A model generated the notes under the pieces. The model was not told the origin of the DNA. It searched no databases and was given only the letters and a program-made list of their open reading frames with translations. Shown here in pieces: positions 24,920 through 37,400 of a stretch of 64,000 nucleotides of DNA. Source of the stretch: Galeopsis tetrahit (taxonomy: Eukaryota > Streptophyta > Magnoliopsida > Lamiales > Lamiaceae); the NCBI GenBank assembly GCA_963675135.1, contig OY776129.1:70525348-70589347 (forward strand), in the 5' to 3' direction. Position numbers and translations under genes: made by a program. Numbering within the stretch: the stretch's first letter is position 1; every line of letters starts with the position of its first letter.

Positions 24920-27900
24920 GGGATTTTCTATGGTTAGGAAGGGCGAATGCCCTTCCTGCTAACAGGAAGCCAATAAAAAATTAACACGTCACATATCTTC
25001 GTCAAAGGGCGATCAAGTTTCGCAAGAGGATTAAATAATTAATATGTTTAAAAAATATATAAAAGTACAAAAATATCCTTATAATATTTTTAATTAAATA
25101 TTTCTTTAATTAATTACTTAATAATAATATATCTTATTAATGTTTAAATTACTGATCCTCAATCTAACAAGAACGATGTTCATCATCTTCAACTGGTCGG
25201 TGCTCAACAAGAGGGGATGAGCGGAACTACCCAGTGTTGAACAAGAGGAGAGGGGAGGGGAGGGGAGGGGACCTACGAAGAGGAAGGTATTATCGTTCAT
25301 TTTATTTCAGTGCAAATGTCGAGAGCGGGAGGAAGAAGAGATGCTGAAAAGGGGGAAACAAGGACTCGCGCTTGCTTCTTCATATAAAACCCAAATTCAC
25401 ATTCAATTTCTTCAAACGAGACGATCAAGAATCGCAGGTGATTTTTTCCCCTAAATTTAACAAAGTAATTGTTTCCTTCTATTTAATTTGTGGCCCTCTT
25501 CAAGAAAATTGTCTTCTTCGCGACCTTTTGGCAATCTCTCACGGATGAGCAAAAAATAGTTGAACTAAATTGTTCGTAGGATTTTTCAATTAGTTCTTTT
25601 CTCTGTATGATTAGCTTATCTATAGATGCATTGAATGGATTGCCCCTTGTTGTGAGAATATTAAATACAGTGGAGAAAATGCTATTTTATTTTCAATTTT
25701 CTTGGGTCTGCAATCATGAGCTTGAAGTAGGAGAAATAGAATCCAATTGTGGATGGAGAAAATTAAGAAAATTGGCATGTGAGATTTGGATTTATATGCC
25801 CAAGCAGCTACCTTTATATTGCTGTTGTCAACAAAATCCTTCTTATGATCTTCTTTTACTGTTGGTGCATCTGATAATACCAACGAAGAAAATGTATTTT
25901 TGAGTTCATATATCTCTCTTGTTAATTGACCATTGAGTGACACTTGTTCAACATACTTTACTTAGAAAATGTGCATAAAGCAAAAGATGAAGAATTATTA
26001 GAAAATATAGACATGCCTTCAACTTAGCAAGACGAACTTAGTGGATCCTATTAAATAGAACCCTTTGCAGAAATCCAATAGAAGTAAAAAAGGATTTTGG
26101 TTGACAAAATAAGACTATCATGAGTTGAGTTTTTAATTGGATGAAATATTATTGGGAAGACTGAAGCATGAGCTTTAGAATAAGAGTATAAGCTGAGTTT
26201 TTGGTTGGACAAAATAAGTGGTTGAATCATATGTTTATTTTGGAAGAAAACATGTGAAATGATCAAGGTTATTCTTTTAACTATATGGAATTCATTCACG
26301 TCTTAGTAGCTGTATTGTTTAACATAGCCTTCTTGGGAGTCTATCTTTCTAGGCTGTTGTCATCCCAATTAACCTATGCTCTTAATCTTCTATGTGCTCT
26401 TTTATTTGCTACGTGTCCAACCTCTTCTTATTCGTCAGTCGCTATCACATATTCGGTAATATTTAGGGCCAGTTTCTTTACTTTTGCGTACTTCTAATTT
26501 ATTCTAATTTATATGTTTCTCTGATCCTCTCTTAATCAAATGAGAAGATGATTTTTGCGTGTCGGTATTAATTGGAAAAGAACAAGTTTTAGCTATTTAG
26601 TGCATCCTAATCAAATTCTTGTAGTTTCATAAACTTGTGGGGTGCTGATTTTATAGTTAAAACTTGGTATTTTGTGATACTTTTAACTCATTGATTATTC
26701 AATTTTTCCATGATTTGTCTTTCTTGCAGGATGGAGTTTGTTATCCATTTGGTTTGATTCAAAGAAATTTCACGCAGCAATCAAGTCATGAGTCATCAAT
26801 GCTTGCAGCTGCTTTGGTTATGTGATCTCTAAGAAAGAATTATATTTACACCAATGATGATATTGATTTGAATTCTCTCTACTTTAAATGTAAATTGTTT
26901 ACAAAATCTGGGAACATTCATGGAATACAAGAATCTGATCATGAATTTAACTTTACATAGAAGATGTTTCAAGTATTTATTTTGGTTTCGCTAGGCATGA
27001 GCTATAGATGTTGATGAAGCATGATAAGGAGCAATTAGCAATGCCTAGCAAGCATGATATAATTATCAATTATTAAATCGATTAATATAAATACCACGGA
27101 AAAGTAGAGTACAATCAAGACAGAAGCAAGGAAAACCAAATTCATGGATAACTAAGAAGCTGAGTGTGAACTTAATTTTCTCATATGTGAAATGACAGAA
27201 ACCAAAATAAAATAGCTCCCAATACATAAATAACACTACTCAACAAATACATCATGTCGGTTCTCTTCTCTGATCATCCAAGGAGTTCCAAGAATGCACC
27301 AAATCTCTTGCCTTTAGCCATTGAAAAGTTGTACGTGTAATGCTTTCAAAAATAAATTCCTCCTCAAAATCAGCTCCCGAGAAACAAGTCTCATTCCTAG
27401 ACTTCCATACTGACCATATTATACAATGCCATAGTAGCAGCCACGCACACTTCCACTTGATGTTAACTTTGCCCCATGATAACTAAAGTGTGTCAACCTG
27501 CAGCCCCCTCCTCATAGATCAAACCAAACCATTCATAAACTCTCTTCCAATTTCTGGACGTGCAGTGACATAAGAAGAGCATATGCTCCCCTTCTCCTCA
27601 AGTTTAATAATGTAGGAATTTTGTATTGAAGCATCCTCCAAGAAAACGTGTTAATAGCCTTCAAGGGGACTCATTTGATCCAAATGTGCCTAAGCTCATC
27701 CACCTCCAGAATATCGTCTGTGATTTCCCCATCAGCACACAAGTTTATAAAACCACAATAATTTGATTAAGATGCACTAACTAGCTTAAACTTGTTCTTT
27801 TCCAATTAATAGCGACACACAGAAAGCAGCTTCTCATTTGATAAGAGAGGATCAGAGAAACATATAAATTAAAATAAATTAGAAGTACGCAAAAGTAAAG

Positions 27901-29300
27901 AAATTGGCCCTATAGATTACCGAATATGTGATAGCGAGTGAGGAATAAGAAGAGCATGGACACGTAGCAAATAAAAGAGCACGTAGAAGATTAAGAGCAT
28001 AGATTAATTGGGGTGACAACAGCCTGGAAAGATGGACTCCCAAGAAGGCTATGCTAAACAATACAGCTACTAAGTCGTGAATGAATTCTATATAGTTAAA
28101 GGAATAACCTTGATCATTTCACATGTTTTCTTTCACAATAAACGTATGATTCAACCACTTATTTTGTCCAACCATTCTAAAGCTCATGCTTCAGTCTTCC
28201 CAATCATATTTCATCCAACCATTTAAAAACTCAACTCATGATAGTCTTATTTTGTCCAACCAAAATTCTTTTTTACTTCTATCCTCGACCACACTCAATC
28301 AATTAATCAGAATTTACACAATCAACATATGAATTGATTTCTTAAGATATAAATCCTTCTAAAAGAGAAGCTGAACCACACAAAGAAACAAAAAACCCAA
28401 GAAAATTGAAAATAAGTAACATTTTCTCCACTGTATTTGATATTCTGACAACAAGGGGCAATCCATTCAATACATCTATAGATAAGTTAATCATACGAAG
28501 AAAAGAACTAATTGAAAAATTATACGAACAATTTAGTTCAACTATTTTTTGCTCATCCGTGAGAGATGGCCAAAAGGTCGAGAAGAAGACAATTTCTTAA
28601 AGAGGACCGCAAATTAATTAGCAGGAAACAATTACTTCGTTAAATTTAGGGAAAAATCACCTTGCCATTCTTGATCGTCTCATTTGAAAGAAATTGAATG
28701 AGAATTTGAGTTTTCTCCTATGAAGAAGTAAGCGTGAGTCCTTGGTTTCCTCCATTTTCAACAGCTTTTCTTTCTCCCGCTCTCGACCTTTGCACTGAAA
28801 TAAAATGAACCATAACACCTTCCTCTTGGCCGCTCATCTCATCCCCTTCCTCTTGGCCTCTCATCTCATCCCCTCCTGTTCAACTGGGTAGGTGAAAGAT
28901 GTTCCGCTCATCCCTCTTGTTCAGTTCCGAGCAGTTGAAGGATGATGAACATTGTTTCTTAGGGCACAGTCGCACATATTTGAGATTTGAGATTTTAATT
29001 TTCTGATATATTGAGGATAGTTAATTAAAAAATGAATCTTAATAAGATTTTTTTTATTATTAATGTTATTAATTTTTTTTTCCTAATCTTTAATTTAAAG
29101 GGTATTTTTGGCATTTTATATTTATTTATTTAATTTATTAGCGTGGCAATGCAGTGCGATTGCAAATAACATAGGGCAAATGCATTAATGCAGAGTGCAA
29201 TCATGTTAAAAAGATCTTATACATTAGATCGTTGATCCAACGATATTTAAAGAACTTCCTGTTGTCAGGATGGGCAAAGCCCTCCTGACGATAGAAAGAC
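24920..29300. mobile_element. Mutator-like element with ~1.6-kb terminal inverted repeats
   Basis: The 11-mer CCAACTTAGAA lies directly on both sides (24909-24919 and 29301-29311), in the size range of Mutator target duplications. The ends read GGGATTTTCTATGGTTAGG at the left and, inverted, GTCTTTCTATCGTCAGGAGG at the right. Inverted similarity continues to about 26655 on the left and 27720 on the right, so the arms together make most of the element. A translated segment (LLCALLFATC against LLRALLFATC) appears in both arms in opposite orientation. No MuDR-type transposase is visible. Small frames in the arms mirror each other and are probably not genes. Confidence 0.85.
27240..27720 (-). mobile_element. 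Degraded LINE reverse transcriptase end (zf-RVT region)
   Basis: The minus strand at about 27680-27590 translates to FSWRMLQYKIPTLLNLRRRG, closely resembling the zf-RVT segment of the LINE at 10943-11206 (FQDRIPTIMNLRRRG). Further along, at about 27570-27510, LFLCHCTSRNWKRVYEWFGL matches LFFQCAKTREVWSRLYSWFGL-type sequence. Frameshifts and stops interrupt it. It lies in the centre of the Mutator-like element and is either a nested insertion or captured sequence. Confidence 0.7.
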
Positions 29301-29311
29301 CCAACTTAGAA

Positions 29312-30529
29312 ATTAATTTAATCTTTGGCCAACATACCAAATTAAATTCAATTTCAAATGTGACTTTATTGTCACCCGTGACTCAAGTATAATTTCCGAT
29401 CAAATTATACTAGTCAAAATCTTTTGAACTAAATTCAAAACAAATTTATGCTCTCGAGTATAAATGTTTAATTCCATATCGAAATAGCATTTGATACTCC
29501 TTCTTTGAGCCCAAAAATTAATCCATTAATTTTTGTTGACAACTTAAGATCCAGTCAATTTGAATCAATCATGAATTGATGGCTTACAACCCAAAATTCA
29601 ATCCAAACTTTGCCACTTCTTCTGAAATGGTTGTCGTATATAGGAGAAATAACATCCTATTTCAATTCTCTCTTTTAATTTATCAACACAGGTGCAATTC
29701 CAATTTAATCCTCTTGATTAAATTTAATTCACTTGATTAATTGATGTAATTAATCAACCATTTAATCCTCTTGATTAAATTAAATCCACTTGATTAAGAA
29801 CTTTAATTTGGAGCCTTAGACCAACTCCAAGAACTTTAATCAAGAGCTTTAAACCAACTCCCAGAACTTTAATATGGAGCCTTAGATTTACTCCCAGAAC
29901 TTTAATTTGGAGCCTTAGATCGAGCCTTAGAATTTCTAGGATTTAAAGAGATGAGTTTTCTCCTCATTTCCAAGACTAGCACGAGACGAATCTCTTTCTC
30001 CTCATTTCCAAGACTAGCACGAGACGGATCCCTCTTGTTTTGGGCCTTTTCGAATTCTGTTTTCAGAATATATCAATTTTTCCCAAGCCAGAGATGTTAT
30101 CCACGAAGCCATGCTCCATATCAACGAAGCCATGCTCCAACGAAGCCCAAGCCGACGAAGCCCTGCTCCAACGAAGCCCAAGCCGGAGATGTTAAAGCCA
30201 TGCTCCATATCAACGAAGCCCTGCTCCAGATTGCTCTCCATGATATCAATCTCAACAATGATATCAATCTCAACAGAAATTAATCCACCAATTAAAATCT
30301 GTTTTCTCTCAGTCTCAAAAGAAATTAATCCACCAATTAAAATATGTTTTCTCTCTCTTTCTAGATATCCAGAAGAGCGTGCTTTGATATTTATATCGAC
30401 CCAATAATTAATTAATCAATATACTGTCCAGTAATTAATTAAATTCAATAATTAATGATCAAATATTCGATATTGCATCGTATTAATTAGGTCCGAAAAT
30501 AAATTTAATTAAATATTCTGTTCTGCGAT
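29312..30529. repeat. Copia 5' leader with short tandem repeats
   Basis: There is no gag frame here. The stretch 29790-29930 repeats a unit containing AACTTTAATTTGGAGCCTTAGA about four times. The stretch 29945-30020 repeats CTCATTTCCAAGACTAGCACG, 30100-30230 repeats CAACGAAGCCCTGCTCCA-like units, and 30270-30355 repeats AATTAATCCACCAATTAAAA. Such arrays are common in untranslated leaders of decaying LTR elements. The plus frames at 29951-30407 come from these repeats and are not genes. Confidence 0.6.
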
Positions 30530-31829
30530 TGTTGAAAACTATACGCCTGATAGTGTATACTGCAATATCGAAGAATCTGATAACAAACAAGTCGAGTCAA
30601 GGGAAATCTCTTTTCCCGCAGAACAGAATACGCCCAGGTAGTGCTCGACTGGTATGGCGTTCCGTTCCCAAAGGTAAAACGACTTCCACTTCGTAAACAG
30701 TAGCACCACTGTAGACGAAGCCTCAACGAACGTACTCGGTACGAACTGAACACACACGGAAAGGAATTCCGGCAACACACGGAAATAAATCCGGCACGAG
30801 AAAGAACAGTGTGTGGCTTTTGGGAGCTCAACACTGCAGAGAGTAGAGAAGCAGATGGGTGAATTTCAGCGTAAAAAAGGAATGAGGGAAGAGTCTGTGT
30901 ATTTATAGACAGATATCAGGCCTGGAGGTTGGAGAGAATTGTGGAGATACTTGCGTCTGAATTCACGCACACGTGGGAGGTGGCTCTTGACTAGGGCTGA
31001 GCAAAAACCGAAAAACCGAACCAAACCGAACCGAAATATGAATTCGGTTCGGTTTTTCGGTTTTCGGTTTCGGTTAGTATTTTTTATACATTTCGGTATT
31101 CGGTTCGGTTTCGGTTTTATTAAGTAAAAATTCGGTTAACCGAAAACCGAACCGAAATGGGCCCATATAAATACCTAGCCCTAATTTCCTAAATCCTAAG
31201 CCCTAATTCCATTTTGGGTTTTGGCTTTCTGCCTCTCCGCGCGGCGGACCCACAGACCACAACATTCTGTCCAGCGGCCTCTCTCTCCATTCAGGCCGGC
31301 GGCTCACTCTCTCAAGTCTCACCCGGCGGCCGGTACCTCACGCCCTCACGGCGTTCTGCATTCTCGGCGTTCTCAGCGAATCGACGCGTTCTCGGCGAAT
31401 CGACGCATTCTCGGCGACGGCGTTCTGCATTCTCGGCCCCTCACGCACACCGGCCACCACCCACCTCCGACGCACCAGTCAACTGCAATGACAAATTCAA
31501 ACATGGACACGGTAAGATTTTTGATTTATTTATTTTGTTTCGTTTTTGTAGAATATAAGATTTATTGAGAATCTGAGATTGTGCATTTACTGAGATTCTG
31601 ATTAGGTAGGTGTTTAATTGATTTAGAATAAATTGATAAGTTTCTGTGAGAAATTGAGATGTTGTGAGATAATACGAGAGTAGTTCTGTTTCTGTGAGAA
31701 ATTGAGATGCAGACACTGGAATTCGGTTTCGGTTTTTCATTTTCGGTTCGGTTCGGTTGCCATGCTCACCCCTACTCTTGACCACTAATTTGAGATTCCA
31801 GATTAATTTCTCACTCATTAATTCCAACA
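30530..31829 (-). repeat. 5' LTR of the copia element, split by a hAT insertion
   Basis: The parts 30530-30991 and 31783-31829 together match the 519-bp left LTR. Without the 783-bp insert and its 8-bp duplication this copy is about 509 bp. TG and CA termini are intact. Confidence 0.9.
30992..31774 (+). mobile_element. Non-autonomous hAT element with first transposase exon
   Basis: The element has Ac-type ends, TAGGGCTGAGCA at the left and TGCTCACCCCTA at the right, and sits inside an exact 8-bp duplication CTCTTGAC (30984-30991 and 31775-31782). The subterminal regions are dense in CGGTTCGG-type motifs of both orientations, likely transposase-binding arrays. The middle (31190-31500) is GC-rich and leader-like. 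An ATG at 31488 starts a short exon, Met-Thr-Asn-Ser-Asn-Met-Asp-Thr, ending at a canonical GTAAG donor. This probably is the first exon of the parent transposase, with the rest deleted. Confidence 0.9.
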
Positions 31830-31834
31830 AATAT

Positions 31835-34412
31835 ATATAACCAGATATATATAGATGTTTATTTTAGAGATTAATCCCTAATAGAGTCATTTCTATAGCC
31901 TCTTAAGCAACTAAAACCTACAACTTTTAAAATTCTCTAATAGAGTCAATTTAATGTCAAAAAACCTTAATTGCCCTTAATATTCATATAACCTCTTAAT
32001 TAATATATTTTACACATTAATTCGAATTTTAAATTCAAATCTTAATTGCATGACATCAATTCCCCCAATTATAGCGCATATTCAAAAAAAGACTTGACTT
32101 GCCCAAATTCGTAACCTAACATTTCATTCCAGAAAATATGTCAATGCAGAAACCAAAATAGGAAGTTTCGAGAATTTTTGTTCTCATTTCAGCAATCTGT
32201 TTATCCGTAAGTTACTTCCATTTTAAAGTTCACCATCTCAGTTTAACTGTTCATTCCAGGTCAAATCCTCTCGAAACATAAATTAGGGCGTTCAATCCAT
32301 GCGTTCAATCCATAAGATTAAATTACGGAATTTACAAAAAAAAAATTGAAATGTTCATATCTTCTACATCATTCCAGCAAATCGACGATCTGTATGTAAC
32401 CTTGCATTTATATTTATCCGTCTCCTTTGAATCGTTCTGCACACATTATCTCAAAACGATCTGTGATTGTATTTTCTTATGTATATATACTGACTAATTG
32501 TTTGTTAAAAAAACCGTTGTTTGAATATGCCATTTACAAATGTGCACATCTATTTTGCATATTGATATGCATGTCACTCTGTGCACATTGTTTCATGTTA
32601 TTTTATGCATACCAAAAAATTCATTCCCGTATACCGTTTTAAACTTCATATTGAAATGAACTTCATATCGGAATACCTTTATTCACAGGTGTTGATTTTC
32701 TTGAAATGAACTTTTCACCGGAAACAATGGGCTTGCTTTTCTTGAAATCTCTCCAACGATGTTTGCAGAATATTTGGTAAAGAAATCCTTCCAGCTAATT
32801 AATTCGATTTTGCTTAAATTTAGGAACAAATTGGAAGGTGATAGAATAGCGCGTATAACGAGGGAATGCATTAATTCAAACGATTTGATGTAAATCTAAT
32901 TAATATTTATTAATTTCAAATAATTTAAATGGGTAAAGGGCAACTATGTCTTATTAGGTGTCATTTTGACTCTAATAGATTTAAATCAATAACCTATTCC
33001 CAATTAGATAAAACTTGTAGTGAAATGACCTTAACAATAATTTACCCTTTATTTTAATATGAATTTAAAAAAAAAAGTTGGATAGTATAACGATAGTTTA
33101 TATAAATATATTAAACGAAAGTGTCGTCGATATATGTATATTTGTATGATTATTAACAATATTGTTGAATAAAGTATAAGAAGTACGTATATTGATAGAT
33201 TTAATTAGTCCTTTTAACATACTCATGTATATATATACAGATTCGGGTATAAGTATGCATGTAATGTGTATATGTGGATATGCCGATCGAATTAATCGAT
33301 TCTATTTAAGGCGTGATTTTCTATGATGAAATAAAAGTCAAAGTACTCCTTCAAATTACGTAACTCTTTTTGTACGTAGGTTAGTAGGTATGTTTGAGTT
33401 GAGAATATTATTTTATGAAAATATGTTTTTTTTTTTTTTAAATTTAATTATTTACAATTTATTACATGTGAAATTTATTTATTAATATTAAAAATAATGT
33501 TAACTTTTAATAAATGATAAATCTAAAATAAATGAGATAGCTAGATGGAAACGGGTGGAAAGTAGGTTCATAATAAAAGAGGCGAATTAGGTGAGTGGTG
33601 TAAGTAGGCGGCTGAGGCCTGAATGCTAGTAGTAGTACTAAATTTAATTTCTTTGTTCAATTGCATTAATTGCTGCAGTTGTAGCCTCCATCCCCATTTG
33701 ATTAATTAATATGTTGTGTGAAACATGTTCCGAAAAAGTATTGAAGGATCATGGTTTGGTTTATAAAAAAGTGGATTAGTATCCCCATTTATATGAGGTA
33801 TTTTGGAAAAACTCAAAAGCAAAGATATGAGGGTTTGACAAACCTAAAGCGGACAATATCATACCAAGTGGAGAATACGGAATGGTCCATCCCGGAAACC
33901 CTAACAATTGACATCGTCTGTGAGAAAATCAAGAGCCATGGTCCTGGATAAAAATGTGATGTGGAGATGTCCCTAATGTCAAAAATAGTAGAACGGACTA
34001 ATTAATAACCCTTCGGAAAAACGACAGAGTAAGCCTATGTGGATCGACTAGGCATGGCGTTCTATTTAGAGTCCTCGTTTGAGGGGAGGTATGTTGTCCT
34101 TTGTTTGAATTGAAGGGGAGGATTGTTGAGGTCAAACAAGTCCCAAATCGAAAAAGTATTGAAAGATCATGAGTTATAAAATGGTGGACTAGTATTCCGT
34201 ATGAGGCCTTTGAAAAAAATTCAAAAGTAAAACCGTAAAAATTTAACAAGTCCAAAAAAATGAACAATATCATATCAAGTGGAGAATATGGAAAGTACCA
34301 TCCAGAAACCTAACAACATATAATATATAGACAAGATGCCAAAAAAATTGGGGTGCCCTCCCCACATTGTAATTAATAACTCATTAAAACGAATCATGCT
34401 GCATGTCACTCC
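31835..34412. other. Intergenic stretch with degenerate repeats
   Basis: There is no gene. Sequence near 31870-31980 (CTAATAGAGTCA, AATTGCCCTT) recurs inverted at 32935-33010, suggesting an eroded inverted-repeat element of about 1.1 kb. At 33735-33955 and 34140-34320 two related direct segments share AAAAAGTATTGAAGGATCAT and CAATATCATACCAAGTGGAG; the phrasing is familiar from plant LTRs, but termini were not resolved. The frame 33751-33951 belongs to this repeat. The rest is AT-rich and featureless. Confidence 0.45.
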
Positions 34413-34420
34413 TATATAAT
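34413..34420 (+). promoter_or_regulatory. TATA box of the intact FAR gene
   Basis: TATATAAT lies 78 bp before the start codon at 34498. It is at the same place as the TATATAAA of the pseudogene copy, in otherwise diverged flanks. Confidence 0.55.
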
Positions 34421-34497
34421 GTTGAAAATCAATCAACAAGCTTTTCTCTCATCTCATTTGTTAATTCGATCGCCAGCTGCATTTAATATTAATAGAA

Positions 34498-37400
34498 ATG
34501 GAACAAAATAATCTTGTTCAATACTTTGAAGGAAAAACCATTTTTATAACGGGAGCAACGGGCTTTCTAGCAAAGGGTACGTGTATATATATATACATTT
34601 ATCTCTCTCATGATTAAATAAATTATTAATGATGCTCTTACTGTACGCATTATATATCTCACTCTTAATTTCTCTTTTTTTAATTCAAAATATATATGTA
34701 CGTAGTTTTCGTGGAGAAGATACTTCGAGTTCAACCCAATGTTAAAAAAATATTTCTTTTAATCCGAAAGTCTGCCCAAAAATCTGTTGAACAACGCTTA
34801 CAAGAAGAGGCAAGAAAGCTAGCTAGCTTATCAATATTAATTAATTACAAACTATTTTATTTTAAATGAAATAAGAAGCATTTTCTATGATTTTTTCTAT
34901 TTGTAAATAGGTTATTGACTCTGAGGTTTTTCGAGTTCTAAGAGAAATGTGTGGCGAAAACTTCAACTCATTCATATCCTCAAAAGTTATTCCAGTTTCA
35001 GACGATGTTGCTAATGAAAATTTAGGAATAGTTGATTCAGAGTTTAGACAAGTCATGTGGCAAGAAGTAAATATTATTATCAATTCAGCTGCAACCACCA
35101 AGTTTTATGAAAGGTACGTATTCTATATTAGTTAAAAGAAAAAAAAATGTTGAATTTAATAACGCTATGAGTTAAAGTTTATAGTCGAAAAATTAACCGA
35201 CTAAAATCAAATTCTATGCATTAATAGAAAAAAAAATTACCCGTACATATTTGATCGATGGTATACCTATATATTATTTTTTTTTGCACAGATATGATGT
35301 AGCATATGGAATCAATGTCTTGGGAGCCATGCATGTCCGAGACTTTGCTATAAAGTGTTCTAAATTAAATATGTTGCTTCAAGTGTCCACGGGTACTTTT
35401 TTAATTTCATAATTAAATAACTACTTCAATTATTTAGAACTTGTTTAATTATTTTAAACACATTTTAGGGTACTAATACATTTTTTTTAGAACTTATAAG
35501 CAAACAAAAAAAAAACTTTAAAATTATTACGGAGTATATTTTTACCAAATGTTTTATTAGGATCAAATATGATAGTATATGTGTGTGTGTTTTATGTAGC
35601 TTTTGTGCATGACACAAAGGCAGGACTCATAGCAGAGGTGCCACTACGTATGGGTGAGACACTTTTTGGAGCTAAAATTACTTTTTTAGACATCAATGCC
35701 GAGAAAATGGTAATTAAGGAAAGATTAAGAGCATTGCAAATACAGAAGACAACAGAAAAGGAAATTGCTAGAGCTATGAAGGATTTGGGCATTGAAAGGT
35801 TCATCTATATACTCATATGTAGACTTAATAGTATGTAAATCAGATTTATCATACAAGTGTTTCACAACTAATACCACATAGTAAATCAACTAATACATTA
35901 CGATGGAACAACTAATACTATCATACTAATACAAGTTTACTGAAGTGAGATTTAGCCCACCAGTGGGAGGGGGAGGCTCAGGAAGTGGTGGATGTAGTAT
36001 AGGGCATGGGGTACAGGCGTACAGCTGTACCTCAAATTGAATTTTATTTTTTTATTATTTAAGATAAAAAAAAAAAATTAAAAATTAAAATAACAGCATA
36101 AAAAAAGGTAACTGCATCCCCACCATTCTCCAACGCCTTCTCCAACTTAAACTTAAGGTTAAGTCATTTCTCAAATTTCCATTAAAAGCCCAATATAATT
36201 TTAATTTCTCCTCTTAGTAGATTGAGACCCAATAATAATTTTATTTCTCCTTTAAGTAGATGGAGGCATAATAAAGATTTAATTTTCCCTCTTAGTAAAT
36301 GGAGGCCAATACAAATTTAATTTTTTTTCTTTTAATAGATGGAGGTCCAAAAAAAAGGTCAAATATCATAGGAATAGATCATTTTCTAAAATATGAGGAT
36401 TTATAGGTCTCAATTGTAATTTAATTTGAATGTTATATAAAATTTTTAAGTTACCACGAATCGTATGATTTTTATTAGTAAACACTCCCTCCGTCCATAA
36501 AAAATATGTTTCTTTGGTTTAACACATATTTTAATGTATAAAATAGGTATGTGAATTAAAGAGTAAATAGTATTGTCGGTAGATCATTAACTTTTTTAAT
36601 AAAATAGAAAAAAAATACTTAAAACTTAACTATTTAAATAGAATGAACTTATTTTTTATAAACGAAAAAATAAGATTGGACATATTTTTGGTGGACGGAG
36701 GAAGTAGTATTTTACTTAATATATTCCGTACCCCCAAATTTGAAATCCTGGATCCGCTACTGAGCTCAGGGTGGATAATTAAATTATACTCCGTATAATA
36801 CAAATGAATTGATTTCACACCCTTTTATAAATTTGAATTTCTAGATGAGATAAATTATACATTTAATGCAATGAATTACACTTGAATGCATATATTATAT
36901 ATATATATGTGTATGAATTTTGAAAATTCATGTGATCAGAGCGAAGATGCATGGATGGCCAAATACATATGTATTTACAAAGGCAATGGGGGAGATGGTC
37001 TTGGAGAAGTTTAAGGAAAATGCTAATTTAATTATTTTTCGTCCAACTATTGTCACAAGTACTCTTAGAGACCCATTTCCTGGTTGGATTGAAGGCGTAA
37101 GGTATATTTCAAAAATTATATTTCTCCACAAATCAATCACCGTTTTTGACTTATTTGCAATATAATTTAGACAACTAAAATATTGTAAATTAATCATCAA
37201 CTAAAATGATGTTATTTTATAATACTATGAATAAGGTATATATATTAGTAACTAATTTTGTATTGCATATTGATTATGATAGAACTTTGGACGCCCTTTT
37301 TGTGGCCTATGGTAAAGGCACAATGAAATGCTTCGTTGGCAATCCAGACACAAAACTGGACATGGTAAGCAGCTGCAGGTTTTTTATTTATTTTCATTAA

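Larger units (their letters stand above)
21095..31829 (-). mobile_element. Ty1/copia LTR retrotransposon, interrupted and decayed
   Basis: Two LTRs (21095-21613 and 30530-31829) start with TG and end with CA and are flanked by the identical 5-mer AATAT (21090-21094 and 31830-31834), so they bound one insertion. The pol gene is on the minus strand with integrase before reverse transcriptase, the Ty1/copia order. A polypurine tract (minus strand ATGTGGGGGAT) abuts the left, 3' LTR. The expected gag, protease and integrase N-terminus are missing; pol opens abruptly at 24502. The interior is split by a Mutator-like element (24920-29300) and the right LTR by a hAT element (30992-31774). No standard TGG primer site is seen next to the 5' LTR. 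The element cannot be autonomous. Confidence 0.92.

Noticed and set aside
25607..26497. Several frames of 70-107 codons in the Mutator-like arm
   Set aside because: They have mirror copies in the other arm (27879-28061), mostly shifted or stopped, and show no domain. Non-coding arm sequence is simpler.
31214..31568. Two overlapping GC-rich plus frames of ~115 codons
   Set aside because: Repeats of CGGCGTTCTGCATTCTC create open frames in several phases. The stretch looks like a hAT transposase leader.
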